Of a stretch of 64,000 nt of DNA, positions 30,540 to 39,575 are shown piece after piece. The DNA is taken from the NCBI RefSeq assembly GCF_036013935.1, contig NZ_CP107902.1:6605001-6669000 (forward strand). Reading direction: 5' to 3'. Under the pieces are notes generated by a model, which was not told the DNA's origin, ran no database searches, and saw only the letters and a program-made list of their open reading frames with translations. Positions within the stretch are counted from its first letter, which is position 1, and each line of letters begins with the position of its first letter. A program made the position numbers and the translations under genes. The DNA comes from Streptomyces sp. NBC_00461 (GTDB lineage Bacteria > Actinomycetota > Actinomycetes > Streptomycetales > Streptomycetaceae).

Positions 30540-30648
30540 TGTACTCCTGTGGCTGAGAACGATCGGTGACCTGCTCCACCCTATTCGTCCGGCGAAACGA
30601 TTAACCCGCTACTCGGCTACACGGGTGCACCGGTGCACGGGTGCACGG

Positions 30649-31182
30649 CTACTCCGCCAGTTCCTCCAGCAGCCGGGCCGTCGGCAGCCCGGCCCGCAGA
30701 TAGTCGACGAACAGATCGTTGTGCAGCGCCCACGGCGAGCGATGGGAGCGGATCAGCCGGATCGCCTGCTCGGCGGAGTACCCCCGGTGGACCAGGGCGT
30801 GCGCCACTACCAGCCCCGAGCGGTTGTACCCGTGGTAACAGCGGACGAGGACCTTGCGGCCCCCGTCCAGTGCCTCGCTCGCGGCCTGTGCCAGGCGCAT
30901 CACGCCCGCGAGCTGCGTGCCGTCCAGCGGCCCGTCCGGTATCGCCCACACATGGTGCTCGACGCCGGGGTCGGGCCCGTGCCCCGGCAGTCTCAGCAGG
31001 GTCTGCACGAGATCGAACTCGCCCCGCACGACAGCGAACTCCAGTTGCCCGGTGTGACCCCTGAACTCGTGCCCGCCCATCCACAGGCCGGGCACTATCT
31101 CGCTCCATGGACTGCCCGGAGCCGGTACGTCGGGTTGCTTCCTGCGGGTACGCAACAAGGCCTCCCCAAGTGCCCCTCCCAA
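30649..31182 (-). CDS. Dual-specificity/tyrosine phosphatase-like protein
   Basis: Protein of 177 aa with a CX5R active-site loop (RCYHGYNRSG, nucleophile Cys115 and Arg121) and a preceding general-acid candidate Asp in IPDGPL, as in cysteine-based protein phosphatases. It is small and soluble. It is divergent from the NERD gene. Start assigned at MGGALGE; later starts are possible. Confidence 0.82.
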   Translation of the reverse strand: MGGALGEALLRTRRKQPDVPAPGSPWSEIVPGLWMGGHEFRGHTGQLEFAVVRGEFDLVQTLLRLPGHGPDPGVEHHVWAIPDGPLDGTQLAGVMRLAQAASEALDGGRKVLVRCYHGYNRSGLVVAHALVHRGYSAEQAIRLIRSHRSPWALHNDLFVDYLRAGLPTARLLEELAE

Positions 31183-31255
31183 CTCCTCTCAAAGGTAGCC
31201 GGGTTCTTGCCCGAGGAGCACCCCGCCTGTTCCCATGGTCAAGGGGTGATGGTGC

Positions 31256-32059
31256 ATGACCGGACTGCGTGTCATACCGTCCTGGCGGCACGGCCAGGAG
31301 CGGCTCTACGTCTGCCACCCGGACGGGCGGAACATCGCCTGGTACGACCGTGAGGCCGCCCGGGTCAATTTGCTCAGCGAGGACGAGAGGGAACCGGTGC
31401 TGCAGGCCCTGGGCCCCTTCCTCACCGGCCCGGTCGCGGTCGGTCCGCCGCCGGTCCCGACCCCGGCCGAGCTGGCCAGGCTCTCCCTCCACCCGGACGA
31501 CGACCTGGCGCCCAACCGCCCCGGCGAGGCGCTGCTCATCGCCCTGGACCGGGACCCCGGGCCCAACCACCGTCTGCGTCCGGACCCGCGCCGCCGGGCC
31601 CTGGCCGCCGAACAGGCGATCGGCGACGCCCTGGACCGCCTCGAAGGCGCGGGCTGGCACGTCCTGCACTCCGTCCCGCTGCCCGGCGGCGACCGAGTCC
31701 ACCACCTGGCGATCGGTCCCGGTGGCCTCTTCGCCGTCCACAGCCTCTACGCCCGCAAGCAGCGGGTGACGGTCGCGGACCCCATGGTCACCCTGGGCCG
31801 CCGCGAACCCCAGTCCCTCCTGCGCCGCGTCCGCGCCGACGCAGACCGGGCCTCGTACGCCCTGACGGCCGAGGTCCACCCGGTTCTGGCCCTGGCGGAA
31901 CCCGCGGACGTCTCCGTCCCGGCCCCGCTCCGCGAGGTCCGCGTCCTGAAGGACACGGAGATCGAGAACCTGGCCCGCCTCGGCGGCGTCCTCAAGCCGG
32001 CGGACGTGGAGGCCCTGCACGCGATGGCACGGGACCGGCAGACGTGGACACGGGTGTGA
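31256..32059 (+). CDS. NERD-domain (nuclease-related) protein
   Basis: Protein of 267 aa with a NERD-like domain in the middle (AEQAIGDALDRLEGAGWHVLHSVPLPGG ... HHLAIGPGGLFAVHSLYARKQRVTV). The family is related to restriction-type nucleases, but the usual acidic and lysine catalytic residues are degraded here, so activity is uncertain. It stands alone, convergent with the LigD-polymerase gene. Confidence 0.78.
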   Translation: MTGLRVIPSWRHGQERLYVCHPDGRNIAWYDREAARVNLLSEDEREPVLQALGPFLTGPVAVGPPPVPTPAELARLSLHPDDDLAPNRPGEALLIALDRDPGPNHRLRPDPRRRALAAEQAIGDALDRLEGAGWHVLHSVPLPGGDRVHHLAIGPGGLFAVHSLYARKQRVTVADPMVTLGRREPQSLLRRVRADADRASYALTAEVHPVLALAEPADVSVPAPLREVRVLKDTEIENLARLGGVLKPADVEALHAMARDRQTWTRV

Positions 32060-32141
32060 GGCGGCCCGGCAGGGGGCCGGCAGTTCCTTGAGGGGGCGCC
32101 CCGCCGGCCCGCTGCGCCGCCTCTGTGTCCGCCGGTACGGC

Positions 32142-33023
32142 TCAGGGCAGCGATCCCGCGCCGTCCGGATCGAGCAGCGGTGCCAGCAGGTCGCCGTAGT
32201 CCTGCACGCGGGGCGCGATGCCGGTTGCGAGGAAGGTCAGTTGGGTGGGCGCCCCGCACTCCTCGATCTCGCTCCAGGTCACCGGTGCGGACACGGTGGG
32301 CTCGCTACGGGCCCGTAGCGTGTAGGGAGTGGCGGTCGTCTTCCGGGCGGCGTTCTGGCTCCAGTCGACGAACACCTTCCCGGGCCGCAGACTGCGCGTC
32401 ATCCGATGCAGGACGAGCCGCGGCATGGCCCGCTCGGCCTCCACGGCCAGCCCTTTGGCGTACTCGCTGACCTGGTCGGACGGGGTCGGCCGCACGGCGG
32501 CGAGCAGATGCAGCCCCTTGGACCCGGAGGTCTTGGCGCAGGCGTCGATCCCGTCCTGCGCGAGCCGCTCCCGCAGCCACAGCGCGACCTCGCAGCAGTC
32601 CACGACGGTGGCGGGCGAACCGGGGTCGAGATCGAAGACGATGCGGTCGGCGACCCCGGGGTCCCCGATGACCCACTGGGGCGTGTGGAACTCGGTGACG
32701 AGATTGGCCGCCCACATCAGACTCGCCAGATCCTGTACGAGCACCATCCGCGCCGGCCCCTCCACCCGCGGCACCTCGGCGGTGGTGACCCAGTCGGGCG
32801 TACCGGGAGGCACGTTCTTGGTGAAGAAGACCTGCCCGTCGTGCCCGTCGGGATACCGCAGAAACGAAACGGGCCGATCCCGCAGGTGGGGCAGCAGGAC
32901 GTCGGCGGTGGTGGCGTAGTAATGCAGCACCTCGGCCTTGGTGAACCCGCTCCCGGCATACAGCACCTTCTCCAGGTTGCTGAGCGCGAGCCGTCTCCCC
33001 TCCACCTCTGTGATCGGCGTCAT
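32142..33023 (-). CDS. ligD: LigD-type polymerase (primase) domain protein
   Basis: Stand-alone NHEJ polymerase domain of 293 aa, the archaeo-eukaryotic-primase-type enzyme that adds nucleotides at double-strand breaks. Catalytic aspartates lie in VFDLDPG, and the nucleotide-binding motif is SGSKGLHLL. Ligase and phosphoesterase domains of full LigD are absent, as is usual for the Streptomyces version. It is divergent from ku, with about 70 bases between, so the two share a promoter region. Confidence 0.93.
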   Translation of the reverse strand: MTPITEVEGRRLALSNLEKVLYAGSGFTKAEVLHYYATTADVLLPHLRDRPVSFLRYPDGHDGQVFFTKNVPPGTPDWVTTAEVPRVEGPARMVLVQDLASLMWAANLVTEFHTPQWVIGDPGVADRIVFDLDPGSPATVVDCCEVALWLRERLAQDGIDACAKTSGSKGLHLLAAVRPTPSDQVSEYAKGLAVEAERAMPRLVLHRMTRSLRPGKVFVDWSQNAARKTTATPYTLRARSEPTVSAPVTWSEIEECGAPTQLTFLATGIAPRVQDYGDLLAPLLDPDGAGSLP

Positions 33024-33094
33024 ACGATGAGAATCTCACGCAAACTCCGCAAACTTTAGTCAAACGGTGCAAGCCGACCGAAAGGGTGCTGCAC

Positions 33095-34141
33095 GTGCGA
33101 TCCATATGGAACGGCGCCATCTCGTTCGGCCTGGTCAGCATCCCGATCAAGCTGGTGAACGCCACCGAGAGCCACTCGATCTCCTTCCGTCAGATCCACC
33201 TGGAGGACGGCGGCCGCATCCGCTACCGAAAGGTCTGCGAACTGGAGGAGAAGGAGGTCAGCGGGGCGGAGATCGGCAAGGGCTACGAGGACGCGGACGG
33301 CACGATCATCCCGATCACGGACGAGGACCTGTCCCACCTGCCGCTTCCCACGGCCAAGACGATCGAGATCGTGGCCTTCGTACCGGCGGACCGCATCGAC
33401 CCACTCCAGATGGACGCGGCGTACTACTTGGCAGCGGGAGGCGCCCCGGCCGCCAAGCCGTACACGCTGCTCCGCGAGGCTCTGAAGCGCAGCAACAAGG
33501 TGGCGATCGCGAAGTACGCGCTGAGAGGGCGGGAGCGGCTGGGCATGCTGCGGGTGGTGGACGACGCGATCGCCATGCACGGACTGCTGTGGCCCGACGA
33601 GGTCCGCGCCCCCGAGGGCGTCGCCCCCGACACGAACGTCAACGTCAACGACAAGGAACTCGACCTGGCAGACGCCCTGATGGACACCCTGGGCGAGATC
33701 GACCTCGACGAACTGCACGACGAGTACCGCGATGCTCTGGAGGAGGTCGTCGCCGCGAAAGCGGCCGGCGAGGCACCCCCTGAGTCACCGGAACCGGCCA
33801 GGGGCGGCAAGGTCCTGGACCTCATGGCGGCCCTGGAAAAGAGCGTGAGGGAAGCCAAGGAGTCGCGCGGCGAGGAGCCGCCACCCTCGGAGGAAAAAGC
33901 AGAGGTCAAACGCCTCCCCGCCCGCAAGTCGGCCCGCACGACCCCAAAACAGACCACGGGCAAGAAGTCGACGTCGACGGCGGGGAAGACGGCCGCGAAG
34001 AAAACCACCGCATCGACGTCGGCGTCGGCGAAGAAGTCGACAACAAAGGCGACACAGGGCACAAAGAAGACGACGGCAAAGAAGACCACCGCAAAGAAAA
34101 CACCGGCAAAGAAGACGGCATCCCGCAAGCGCACGGCTTGA
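33095..34141 (+). CDS. ku: Ku double-strand-break end-binding protein
   Basis: Bacterial Ku of 348 aa, which forms a ring on DNA ends and recruits the LigD polymerase and ligase. The Ku core starts immediately (RSIWNGAISFGLVSIP) and runs to about residue 250. A Lys/Thr/Ala-rich tail (about 265-348, repeated KKTTAKK) resembles histone H1 and should bind DNA. The start at 33095 is preferred because AAAGGG is eight bases upstream; GTG at 33086 adds only three residues. Confidence 0.96.
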   Translation: MRSIWNGAISFGLVSIPIKLVNATESHSISFRQIHLEDGGRIRYRKVCELEEKEVSGAEIGKGYEDADGTIIPITDEDLSHLPLPTAKTIEIVAFVPADRIDPLQMDAAYYLAAGGAPAAKPYTLLREALKRSNKVAIAKYALRGRERLGMLRVVDDAIAMHGLLWPDEVRAPEGVAPDTNVNVNDKELDLADALMDTLGEIDLDELHDEYRDALEEVVAAKAAGEAPPESPEPARGGKVLDLMAALEKSVREAKESRGEEPPPSEEKAEVKRLPARKSARTTPKQTTGKKSTSTAGKTAAKKTTASTSASAKKSTTKATQGTKKTTAKKTTAKKTPAKKTASRKRTA

Positions 34142-34342
34142 TCGCGGGGGTGGACGCCTCGGCAGCCTGGCGTCGCCGTCACTTGATGCTTGACAGTTCG
34201 GTCCTCGGCTCGCTGTCTGCGACGGCTGTCGTGGAGGCGGGGCGAAGCCATGTCGGTGGAGCTGAGCGTGGTCGAGCGTTTGTGAGAGGGCACACGAGGT
34301 CCCGGGGTGGTACGCCTGTCCCTTGGGTCCCAGGATGCTCGT

Positions 34343-35263
34343 ATGAAGGTGCCGATCGGTCGCCCGAGCATGCGGCCCTACCTGCCGTACCAGCAGCGCA
34401 CCGCGACGCAGCGTGAAGGGCTGAGCGCTCACTTCTTGGGCACGAGTTCAGTGCTGCTGTCGGACGGGCAGACCTCGGTGCTCAGCGACGGGTTCGTCAC
34501 TCGCCCCGGGATGCTGCGCGTGGGCATGGGCAGGATCACCCCGGACCGTGCGTTGGTCCGTGCCGCCATCGAACGGCTGCGGGTGGGAAACCTCGCCGCT
34601 GTGGTGTGCGCGCACTCCCATTACGACCACGCCCTCGACGCGCCGGTGTGGGCGCTGGAGACCGGCGCCGAACTGGTCGGGTCGGAGTCCACCGCCAACA
34701 TCGGCCGCGGCTTGGGGGTCCCCGAGTCGTCCTTGCGGGTGGTCGGCGACGGCGACACCGCGACCTTCGGCAGCTTCACGCTGACCTTCCTGGACTCCGT
34801 GCACAGCCCGGGCGACCACTACCCAGGCACCGTTGATCAGCCGTTGGTCCCGCCGGCCCGCGCCGGTGCCTGGAAGACCGGCACCGCCTACTCCGTGCTC
34901 GTCACCCACCCCCAAGGCCGAGTGCTACTCCAGGCCAGCGCCAACTACCGGCCCGGCGCGCTGCGCGGTCACCACGCCGACGTCATCTACCTGGGCGTCG
35001 GCATGCTGGGCAAGCTGCCCGCCGAGTTCCTTCACACCTACTGGGACGAGGTGGTGGCCGCGACGGGGGCCAGGCGGGTCATCCTGGTGCACTGGGACGA
35101 CTTCTTCCTGGGCCTGGATCGGCCGCTGCGCCCCATGCCCTATCTGCTCGACGACCTCGGCACCACCATGAACCGACTGTTGCCCCTGGCCCGTCGTGAC
35201 GGCGTCGACGTCGTCCTGCCCGTCTCCTGGCAACCCAGTGCCCCCCTCACAGGTCTCGCGTGA
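34343..35263 (+). CDS. Metallo-beta-lactamase-fold hydrolase
   Basis: Protein of 306 aa with an MBL-fold metal site (HSHYDHALD) and further ligand candidates in LDSVHSPGDHYPG and the C-terminal LVHWDDF. It could be a lactonase, phosphodiesterase or nuclease; the sequence does not decide. The start is ATG (MKVPIGRPSM). It is the last gene before the mosaic accessory region. Confidence 0.82.
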   Translation: MKVPIGRPSMRPYLPYQQRTATQREGLSAHFLGTSSVLLSDGQTSVLSDGFVTRPGMLRVGMGRITPDRALVRAAIERLRVGNLAAVVCAHSHYDHALDAPVWALETGAELVGSESTANIGRGLGVPESSLRVVGDGDTATFGSFTLTFLDSVHSPGDHYPGTVDQPLVPPARAGAWKTGTAYSVLVTHPQGRVLLQASANYRPGALRGHHADVIYLGVGMLGKLPAEFLHTYWDEVVAATGARRVILVHWDDFFLGLDRPLRPMPYLLDDLGTTMNRLLPLARRDGVDVVLPVSWQPSAPLTGLA

Positions 35264-35375
35264 ACTTAGTCGCGTAACCCTGGAATGGGCGTACTTTGAG
35301 CAGTTGGCCGATTGGTATCGAGGCTTGTACCAGGTGGGGAGCTTTTCGGTGGCGCACACCTCACGGCGCATGAAG

Positions 35376-35460
35376 GCCTTGCGGCCGGCCTTGCGACGGA
35401 GTCGAGTGACACCACGACGGACGTGCCTCCGCCTCGTACTCCGCAAGCGCCTGCGGCTTG
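35376..35460 (+). pseudogene. 3' remnant of a homolog of the gene at 47.68 kb
   Basis: The plus strand reads GLAAGLATESSDTTTDVPPP followed by a short tail and APAA-stop, and aligns with AGLAAESREAV...APAA-stop at the end of the 47678-47998 gene. The upstream part of the gene is gone. The downstream 47 bases are identical between the two sites. This is the tail of an older copy of the same element. Confidence 0.7.
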
Positions 35461-35483
35461 AACCGCTCGTCGGGTCGATCGGT

Positions 35484-35530
35484 CCTGCCGCTCGGCCGGG
35501 ACCGGCGCCCCAGCGCCGCAGCCCGGACGA
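35484..35530. repeat. 47-bp repeat, copy 1
   Basis: Identical over 47 bases to 48022-48068. It contains the hairpin GGCGC-CCCA-GCGCC. In this copy the outer arms of the structure are damaged. Confidence 0.85.
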
Positions 35531-35786
35531 AGTGGTGGGGCAGCAATTTGGCGATTGAACGGCGCCGAATGGGACGGAAGCAGAGACGGCGGCCATCGTC
35601 GAATCTGAGCGGCGGAGCGGGCTCTCCCGTGGTGTGTTGAGCTGCATGGACGATGAGACGAACCCCTGCAACCCCCGGTGGGATTCCGGTGGGAGCCATC
35701 TAGGAGGGCTGCTCGTTCTATCCGGCCCTGTGCCATCTGGTTGATGCCCATCGCAGGCGGTGTGAGGGAATGCCGATGGCGGGGTG

Positions 35787-36668
35787 TCAGGACGGCTGGG
35801 GCGACCCATCGCTGGCCGGGCGGTGCTGGTGAGCCGAGCTGGCCGTGCCGATTGCGAACGTGGACGAATCCACAGTCCCGATGTGGACGCCGGGGGGCGG
35901 CTCCGGCCTTGTGAGGAAGTCCCGCAGGGTACGGCCCGCAGGAGCCACGTGCGGACCGATGCCTATCAGGAGAGCGACGCTGACCACGACTGCGGCCAGT
36001 TCTCCGATGTAGCCGAGCAAGGCGAACACGGGCGGCACAGTGAGCAACAGGAAAGCCAGCGTGAAGAAGGCTGGGACATGTTCCCGGTCCTCCATCCTGC
36101 GGGCAGCCGAGCGTTCATGGAACTCGACGTCCCCTTCCTCGTTGTGGGCCACGACTTTCCAACCTTCAATGTCCCCGGCGGAGACGGAAAGCCGTAGGGC
36201 CACAGTCTGGCCCCGTTCCAACTGGCCGATGGTGAAGACGGCTTCACCCGTGGACTGCTCTCGCTCCGGGCGCCTGGCCACGCCCATCTCGCGCTCGGGA
36301 CCCGATGTGAGCACCGCTTCGATGATCTGGGCGCCCGGCGGGAAGCTGAAGCGCAGGTGCTCATCCTTGACGACCCGGTTGCCGGTGTTCTCGACTCGGA
36401 ACTCGATCGAGCTCAAGCCCTCGATCGGGTGCCCGTTGTAGGTCAGCCGGAGCCGCCTGCGGATCGTTTCGTCCGTGGACACCATGGCGTTGTGGACGTC
36501 GGCGTCCCAGGAGAGCCGTTTTGTCGGTTCGCGCCGAAGCTTCACGCGCTCGATGGCGACGGTACCCAGCACACCAATGACCGCGCCCACGACGGCAACG
36601 ATGATGTTCTGCTGAAACTCGGTCAGCCCGGCTTCAGCGACCACCAGCGCGACAGAGACCGACTCCAT
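35787..36668 (-). CDS. Membrane protein of unknown function
   Basis: Protein of 293 aa that I do not assign to a family. It has one N-terminal membrane helix (about 15-40), a beta-rich cytoplasmic or exported domain (IEFRVENTGNRVVKDEHLRFSF) with immunoglobulin-like spacing, and a C-terminal pair of membrane helices (about 205-250). The start at 36668 follows GGGGGA. It lies in the accessory region between the MBL gene and a tRNA-Gly fragment, so it may be imported. Confidence 0.65.
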   Translation of the reverse strand: MESVSVALVVAEAGLTEFQQNIIVAVVGAVIGVLGTVAIERVKLRREPTKRLSWDADVHNAMVSTDETIRRRLRLTYNGHPIEGLSSIEFRVENTGNRVVKDEHLRFSFPPGAQIIEAVLTSGPEREMGVARRPEREQSTGEAVFTIGQLERGQTVALRLSVSAGDIEGWKVVAHNEEGDVEFHERSAARRMEDREHVPAFFTLAFLLLTVPPVFALLGYIGELAAVVVSVALLIGIGPHVAPAGRTLRDFLTRPEPPPGVHIGTVDSSTFAIGTASSAHQHRPASDGSPQPS

Positions 36669-37238
36669 GACTGTCCCCCGAGTTCCCACGCCTTCCAACC
36701 AAGGTCACCTTAGGTCAGGGCGACGTGTCGGAGTAGGTGACCTGCCCAACTGCCGAGGGCCCTCACGGCATCTCCGCGGCTCAGTAGCAGTGGACGGCGG
36801 CGTCGCGTTCTGGGCGCTGAACGCCCCGATGAAATCGGATGCTTGGCTTCGTGGGCCGCGAGGACGGTGCCGAGCCAACCTCGAACTCGCGCTCTCAGCT
36901 TGGGAAGCTGCGATCACTTGCAGCCGGTGTGGGTGCTGACATGGGCGCAGCCCCCGCGGTTGCGGCTGTTGCTGTACTTCGCCGCTGTACGACACCCAAC
37001 GGCCGACGCGTTCTCGTTAGCCTGAGAAGCCGGGCTGCTGTTCTCCCCCAACACCTGGTCGCGTAACTCACCTTGCGCGTGACGCGCTCTGCAGTCGCAC
37101 GGGCGGGTGCTGGAGCGCCGCATGCCCCCGACGTTACCCACGAGGAGCTCGGCGGCGTCGTGGTCGAGAAAGTCCGACAGGCAGGGCAGTCGAACCTCCT
37201 TCCGTGCCCGTCTTTAAAGGGGAACGAGGGAGGGCGCT
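36669..37238. other. Intergenic region containing a tRNA-Gly fragment
   Basis: About 570 bases without a convincing gene. It contains the tRNA-Gly(CCC) fragment at 36882-36910, followed at a 25-base distance by GCTGACATGG, a variant of the conserved flank motif found at the other attachment-like sites. Confidence 0.5.
36882..36910 (-). other. tRNA-Gly(CCC) internal fragment (attachment-site remnant)
   Basis: On the minus strand this reads anticodon arm plus part of the T arm of tRNA-Gly(CCC), with loop TTCCCAA. The acceptor end and the 5' half are missing, so it is not a tRNA gene. It overlaps in sequence with the fragment at 38654-38688. Confidence 0.75.
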
Positions 37239-37787
37239 TTGAACGCCGACGAGGAACGCCAGTTCCGTGAGTTCGTGGCGGCGCGGTCGAGATCGCTGCT
37301 GCACACGGCATACCTGCTGACCGGGGACTGGGAGCAGGGCCGGGACCTGCTCCAGACCGCGCTTGCCTCCACCGCTCGGCGCTGGTCGAAGCTGCGCGAC
37401 CGGGAGCAGCCGGAGATCTATGTGCGCCGGGCGCTCTACCACGCCCAGGTGGATCGCTTCCGACTCCTCAGCTGGGGGCGGGAGACGGTCACCGACACCC
37501 TGCCGGACCGGCCGTCCGGGCAGGTCACCGACTGGGCCGACACCGTGGTCCAGCGGCAGGACATCATGGCCGCGCTGCGGCGGCTGCCCAAGCGCCAGCG
37601 TGCGGTGATAGTGCTGCGTTACTTCGAGGACCGGCCGGACCATGAGATCGCCGCGATTCTGGGCGTTGCTCAGGGGACGGTCCGCAGCCAGACCCACAAG
37701 GCCCTCGCCTCTCTCCGCACCACCCTGGCCGAGGCAGGGCCGTCGGCCTCCTCTTCCACTGCCTCCGGAAGGGGCGTCATCGCATGA
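37239..37787 (+). CDS. SigE-family (ECF-type) RNA polymerase sigma factor
   Basis: Sigma factor of 182 aa of the short SigE/ECF41-like group of Actinobacteria. Region 2 is seen in LLHTAYLLTGDWEQGRDLLQTAL and region 4 in LPKRQRAVIVLRYFEDRPDHEIAAILGVAQGTVRS. The start is TTG, supported by GAGGGAGGG upstream. It overlaps the next gene by four bases, which encodes a membrane protein in the position of an anti-sigma partner. Confidence 0.92.
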   Translation: MNADEERQFREFVAARSRSLLHTAYLLTGDWEQGRDLLQTALASTARRWSKLRDREQPEIYVRRALYHAQVDRFRLLSWGRETVTDTLPDRPSGQVTDWADTVVQRQDIMAALRRLPKRQRAVIVLRYFEDRPDHEIAAILGVAQGTVRSQTHKALASLRTTLAEAGPSASSSTASGRGVIA

Positions 37788-38503
37788 ACGGCTCGACCGA
37801 ACACCCGCTGCACGAAACGCTGCTGCACGATGCCCTGCACGCGCATGTCCGCGAGAGCGACGGTGACGCCGCCGGCGCCCATCTGGCCGGCCTGGCCGAC
37901 GGCGCGTTGCGGGTCGCCCGGCGGCGGCAGCGGCTGGCCCGCACCGGGGTCGGCGTCGCCGCCGTCGCCGTGGTCGCCACCGCCTGGGTGGCCGTCGCGG
38001 ACGGCGCGACCCCCCGCGCGCACGTGGTTCAGCCCGCGGCAGAGGGCGGCAACGGGAACACCGGGAAGGCGGCCCCGGTCTCCCTCCTGCCGGTCACCTC
38101 GTCCACGGAGCAGGCCTGCACCCATGGCAGCGGCGGCTACACCGTGCACGCCACCGCGACCCAACCGGCGCTCTGCGTCCGCGCCGACCGGGCCAGGGGC
38201 ATGACCAACGTTCGTGTCACCTCCGCGAAGGCGGAGAAAAGCACCATCGACGGTACCTGGCAGGTCGAGGCGACCCTCAGCCCCGCCGACCGGACCCGCT
38301 TCGCCGCCCTCACCGGCTCCATCGCGGGGACTCCGCTCCCGCGCAACGAATTCGCCATCGTCATCGACGGCAAGCTCTGGGGCAGGCCCTCTGTGACCTC
38401 CTCGATCACCGGCGGCCGTTTCGAAATCGTCGGGGCCTACGTCGGAGACCTCACCAGCGCCACCGCCCACGACCTCGCCCACCGGCTGGATCCCGGCAGA
38501 TGA
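37784..38503 (+). CDS. Membrane protein with SecDF P1-head-like domain, sigma-factor partner
   Basis: Protein of 239 aa translationally coupled to the sigma factor (ATGA overlap). A cytoplasmic N-terminal part with a helical region precedes one membrane helix (about 54-74); the exported domain ends with RNEFAIVIDGKLWGRPSVTSSITGG and then IVGAYVGDLTSATAHDLAHRL, which resembles the P1-head subdomain of SecD. No zinc-binding anti-sigma motif is visible. It probably regulates the sigma factor, by position. Confidence 0.8.
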   Translation: MNGSTEHPLHETLLHDALHAHVRESDGDAAGAHLAGLADGALRVARRRQRLARTGVGVAAVAVVATAWVAVADGATPRAHVVQPAAEGGNGNTGKAAPVSLLPVTSSTEQACTHGSGGYTVHATATQPALCVRADRARGMTNVRVTSAKAEKSTIDGTWQVEATLSPADRTRFAALTGSIAGTPLPRNEFAIVIDGKLWGRPSVTSSITGGRFEIVGAYVGDLTSATAHDLAHRLDPGR

Positions 38504-38620
38504 GTAGTCAACTCCTGCTATGGCGTTGACAAACCGGTGAGGAGGAGCCGGGGGAGTCCTCCGAGCCCTGGTGGTGCGCCGGTGGTGCGGCACACCCTCT
38601 CGCCGGTCTGGACAACAAAG

Positions 38621-38647
38621 AACCCCCCGGCCACTGGCCTGAGGGTT
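38621..38647 (-). terminator. Terminator beside tRNA-Gly fragment
   Basis: A GC-rich hairpin (arms about 38621-38632 and 38636-38647) with A/T-rich ends lies directly on the 3' side of the tRNA-Gly remnant, as expected for the native tRNA terminator. Confidence 0.6.
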
Positions 38648-38653
38648 TCACAT

Positions 38654-38688
38654 GGAGTGGGTGACGAGAATCGAGCTCGCGCTCTCAG
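38654..38688 (-). other. tRNA-Gly(CCC) 3' fragment (attachment-site remnant)
   Basis: The minus strand carries the T arm and acceptor 3' end of tRNA-Gly with one substitution in the T stem. The anticodon arm and 5' half are absent. It lies about 50 bases before a pair of CTGGCACG repeats. Confidence 0.75.
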
Positions 38689-38734
38689 CATGCCGCATGC
38701 GCTCCCCCTTGTTCCCCGTGGCTTCCCGCACGAC

Positions 38735-38753
38735 CTGGCACGGTTCTGGCACG
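38735..38753 (+). promoter_or_regulatory. Paired CTGGCACG repeats, probable integrase arm site
   Basis: CTGGCACG occurs twice with 11-base periodicity (38735, 38746), preceded by TTCCCCG and CCCGCACGAC. The same arrangement occurs at 48198 and 61857. One-turn direct repeats beside tRNA-derived cores are typical of tyrosine-integrase arm sites. Confidence 0.55.
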
Positions 38754-39090
38754 TCCGCTGGGGCGCCGGCCACAGGCACAAGGGCGTTGTCAGTGTGGGC
38801 TGTTAGCTTCCGTGGCAGAGATGCGCCGGTTCGATGTTCTCTCGCGGAACACGGCGGCCAAGGGGGGTGGCCGGATAGGGGTCCCCGGACCACTGGGTCC
38901 CGGGACGCCGAATGGCTCCGCACCCACCCCCCCTCACAACCTTCTGATCCGTAGCTCCATGGAGCTGGCCATTCACTCGCCGACGGCTTCCGGACTTCCC
39001 TGAACATCCGTGAGCCGTGCTGAATGAGACGGAAATCGAGACGGGCGATGGAGCCGGATTCGATGGCATCCCTGCCGTTGAGGAGGCGCC

Positions 39091-39350
39091 ATGGCACTGG
39101 GCCGTAAGGGGAGCACGCCGCATCGTCGTGGACGGCACGTCCTACCGGTGGCGATTGCGACGTAGGCCGACCTGCCTTCAGGCATTGGCCTGGACGCCGT
39201 GCACGTTCGGGGTCGATCAGGCAGACGCCCGGGGGACGACACTCGTGGTCACCACCAACCGGCCGCATCCGAGCAACTGGTTCGGGCAGGAGGCCAAGCC
39301 CGTGCTGCCGTCCGACGTCGCCCGCGCCATCGAGCTTGCCCTTCGCGAGG
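39091..39350 (+). pseudogene. Frameshifted, truncated copy of the 60.35-kb gene
   Basis: Copy of the gene at 60349, including about 100 bases of upstream sequence with the same AGGAGG site. An extra G near codon 7 shifts the frame, and after ALRE the sequence changes abruptly into an integrase gene. It cannot make the full protein. Confidence 0.75.
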
Positions 39351-39575
39351 CGCCACGCGGGCGTCTCCCAGTGGCTCAACTCCGGCGTTCGCGCCCCGGA
39401 CGTAGCGGCCCGCGCCGGCCACTCCGTGGACGTACACCGAAAGTATGAAACGGCCCCACACGGCCCTCACAGGAAAGCCCCGGAGCGATCCGGCGCTTTC
39501 GTCATGTTCGTAGCGCTGGGCTGCTCGGTTCCTTCGCGAACAACCCGTTGGTGGGTTCGGGAGAGCAGGGCCTAG
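39351..39575 (+). pseudogene. Tyrosine integrase C-terminal remnant
   Basis: The frame encodes RHAGVSQWLNSGVRAPDVAARAGHSVDV, the final catalytic block (Arg-His box and GHS) of Streptomyces tyrosine integrases, followed by a candidate Tyr in HRKYETA. The N-terminal part is absent; the left junction is with the DUF-like pseudogene. Confidence 0.75.
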
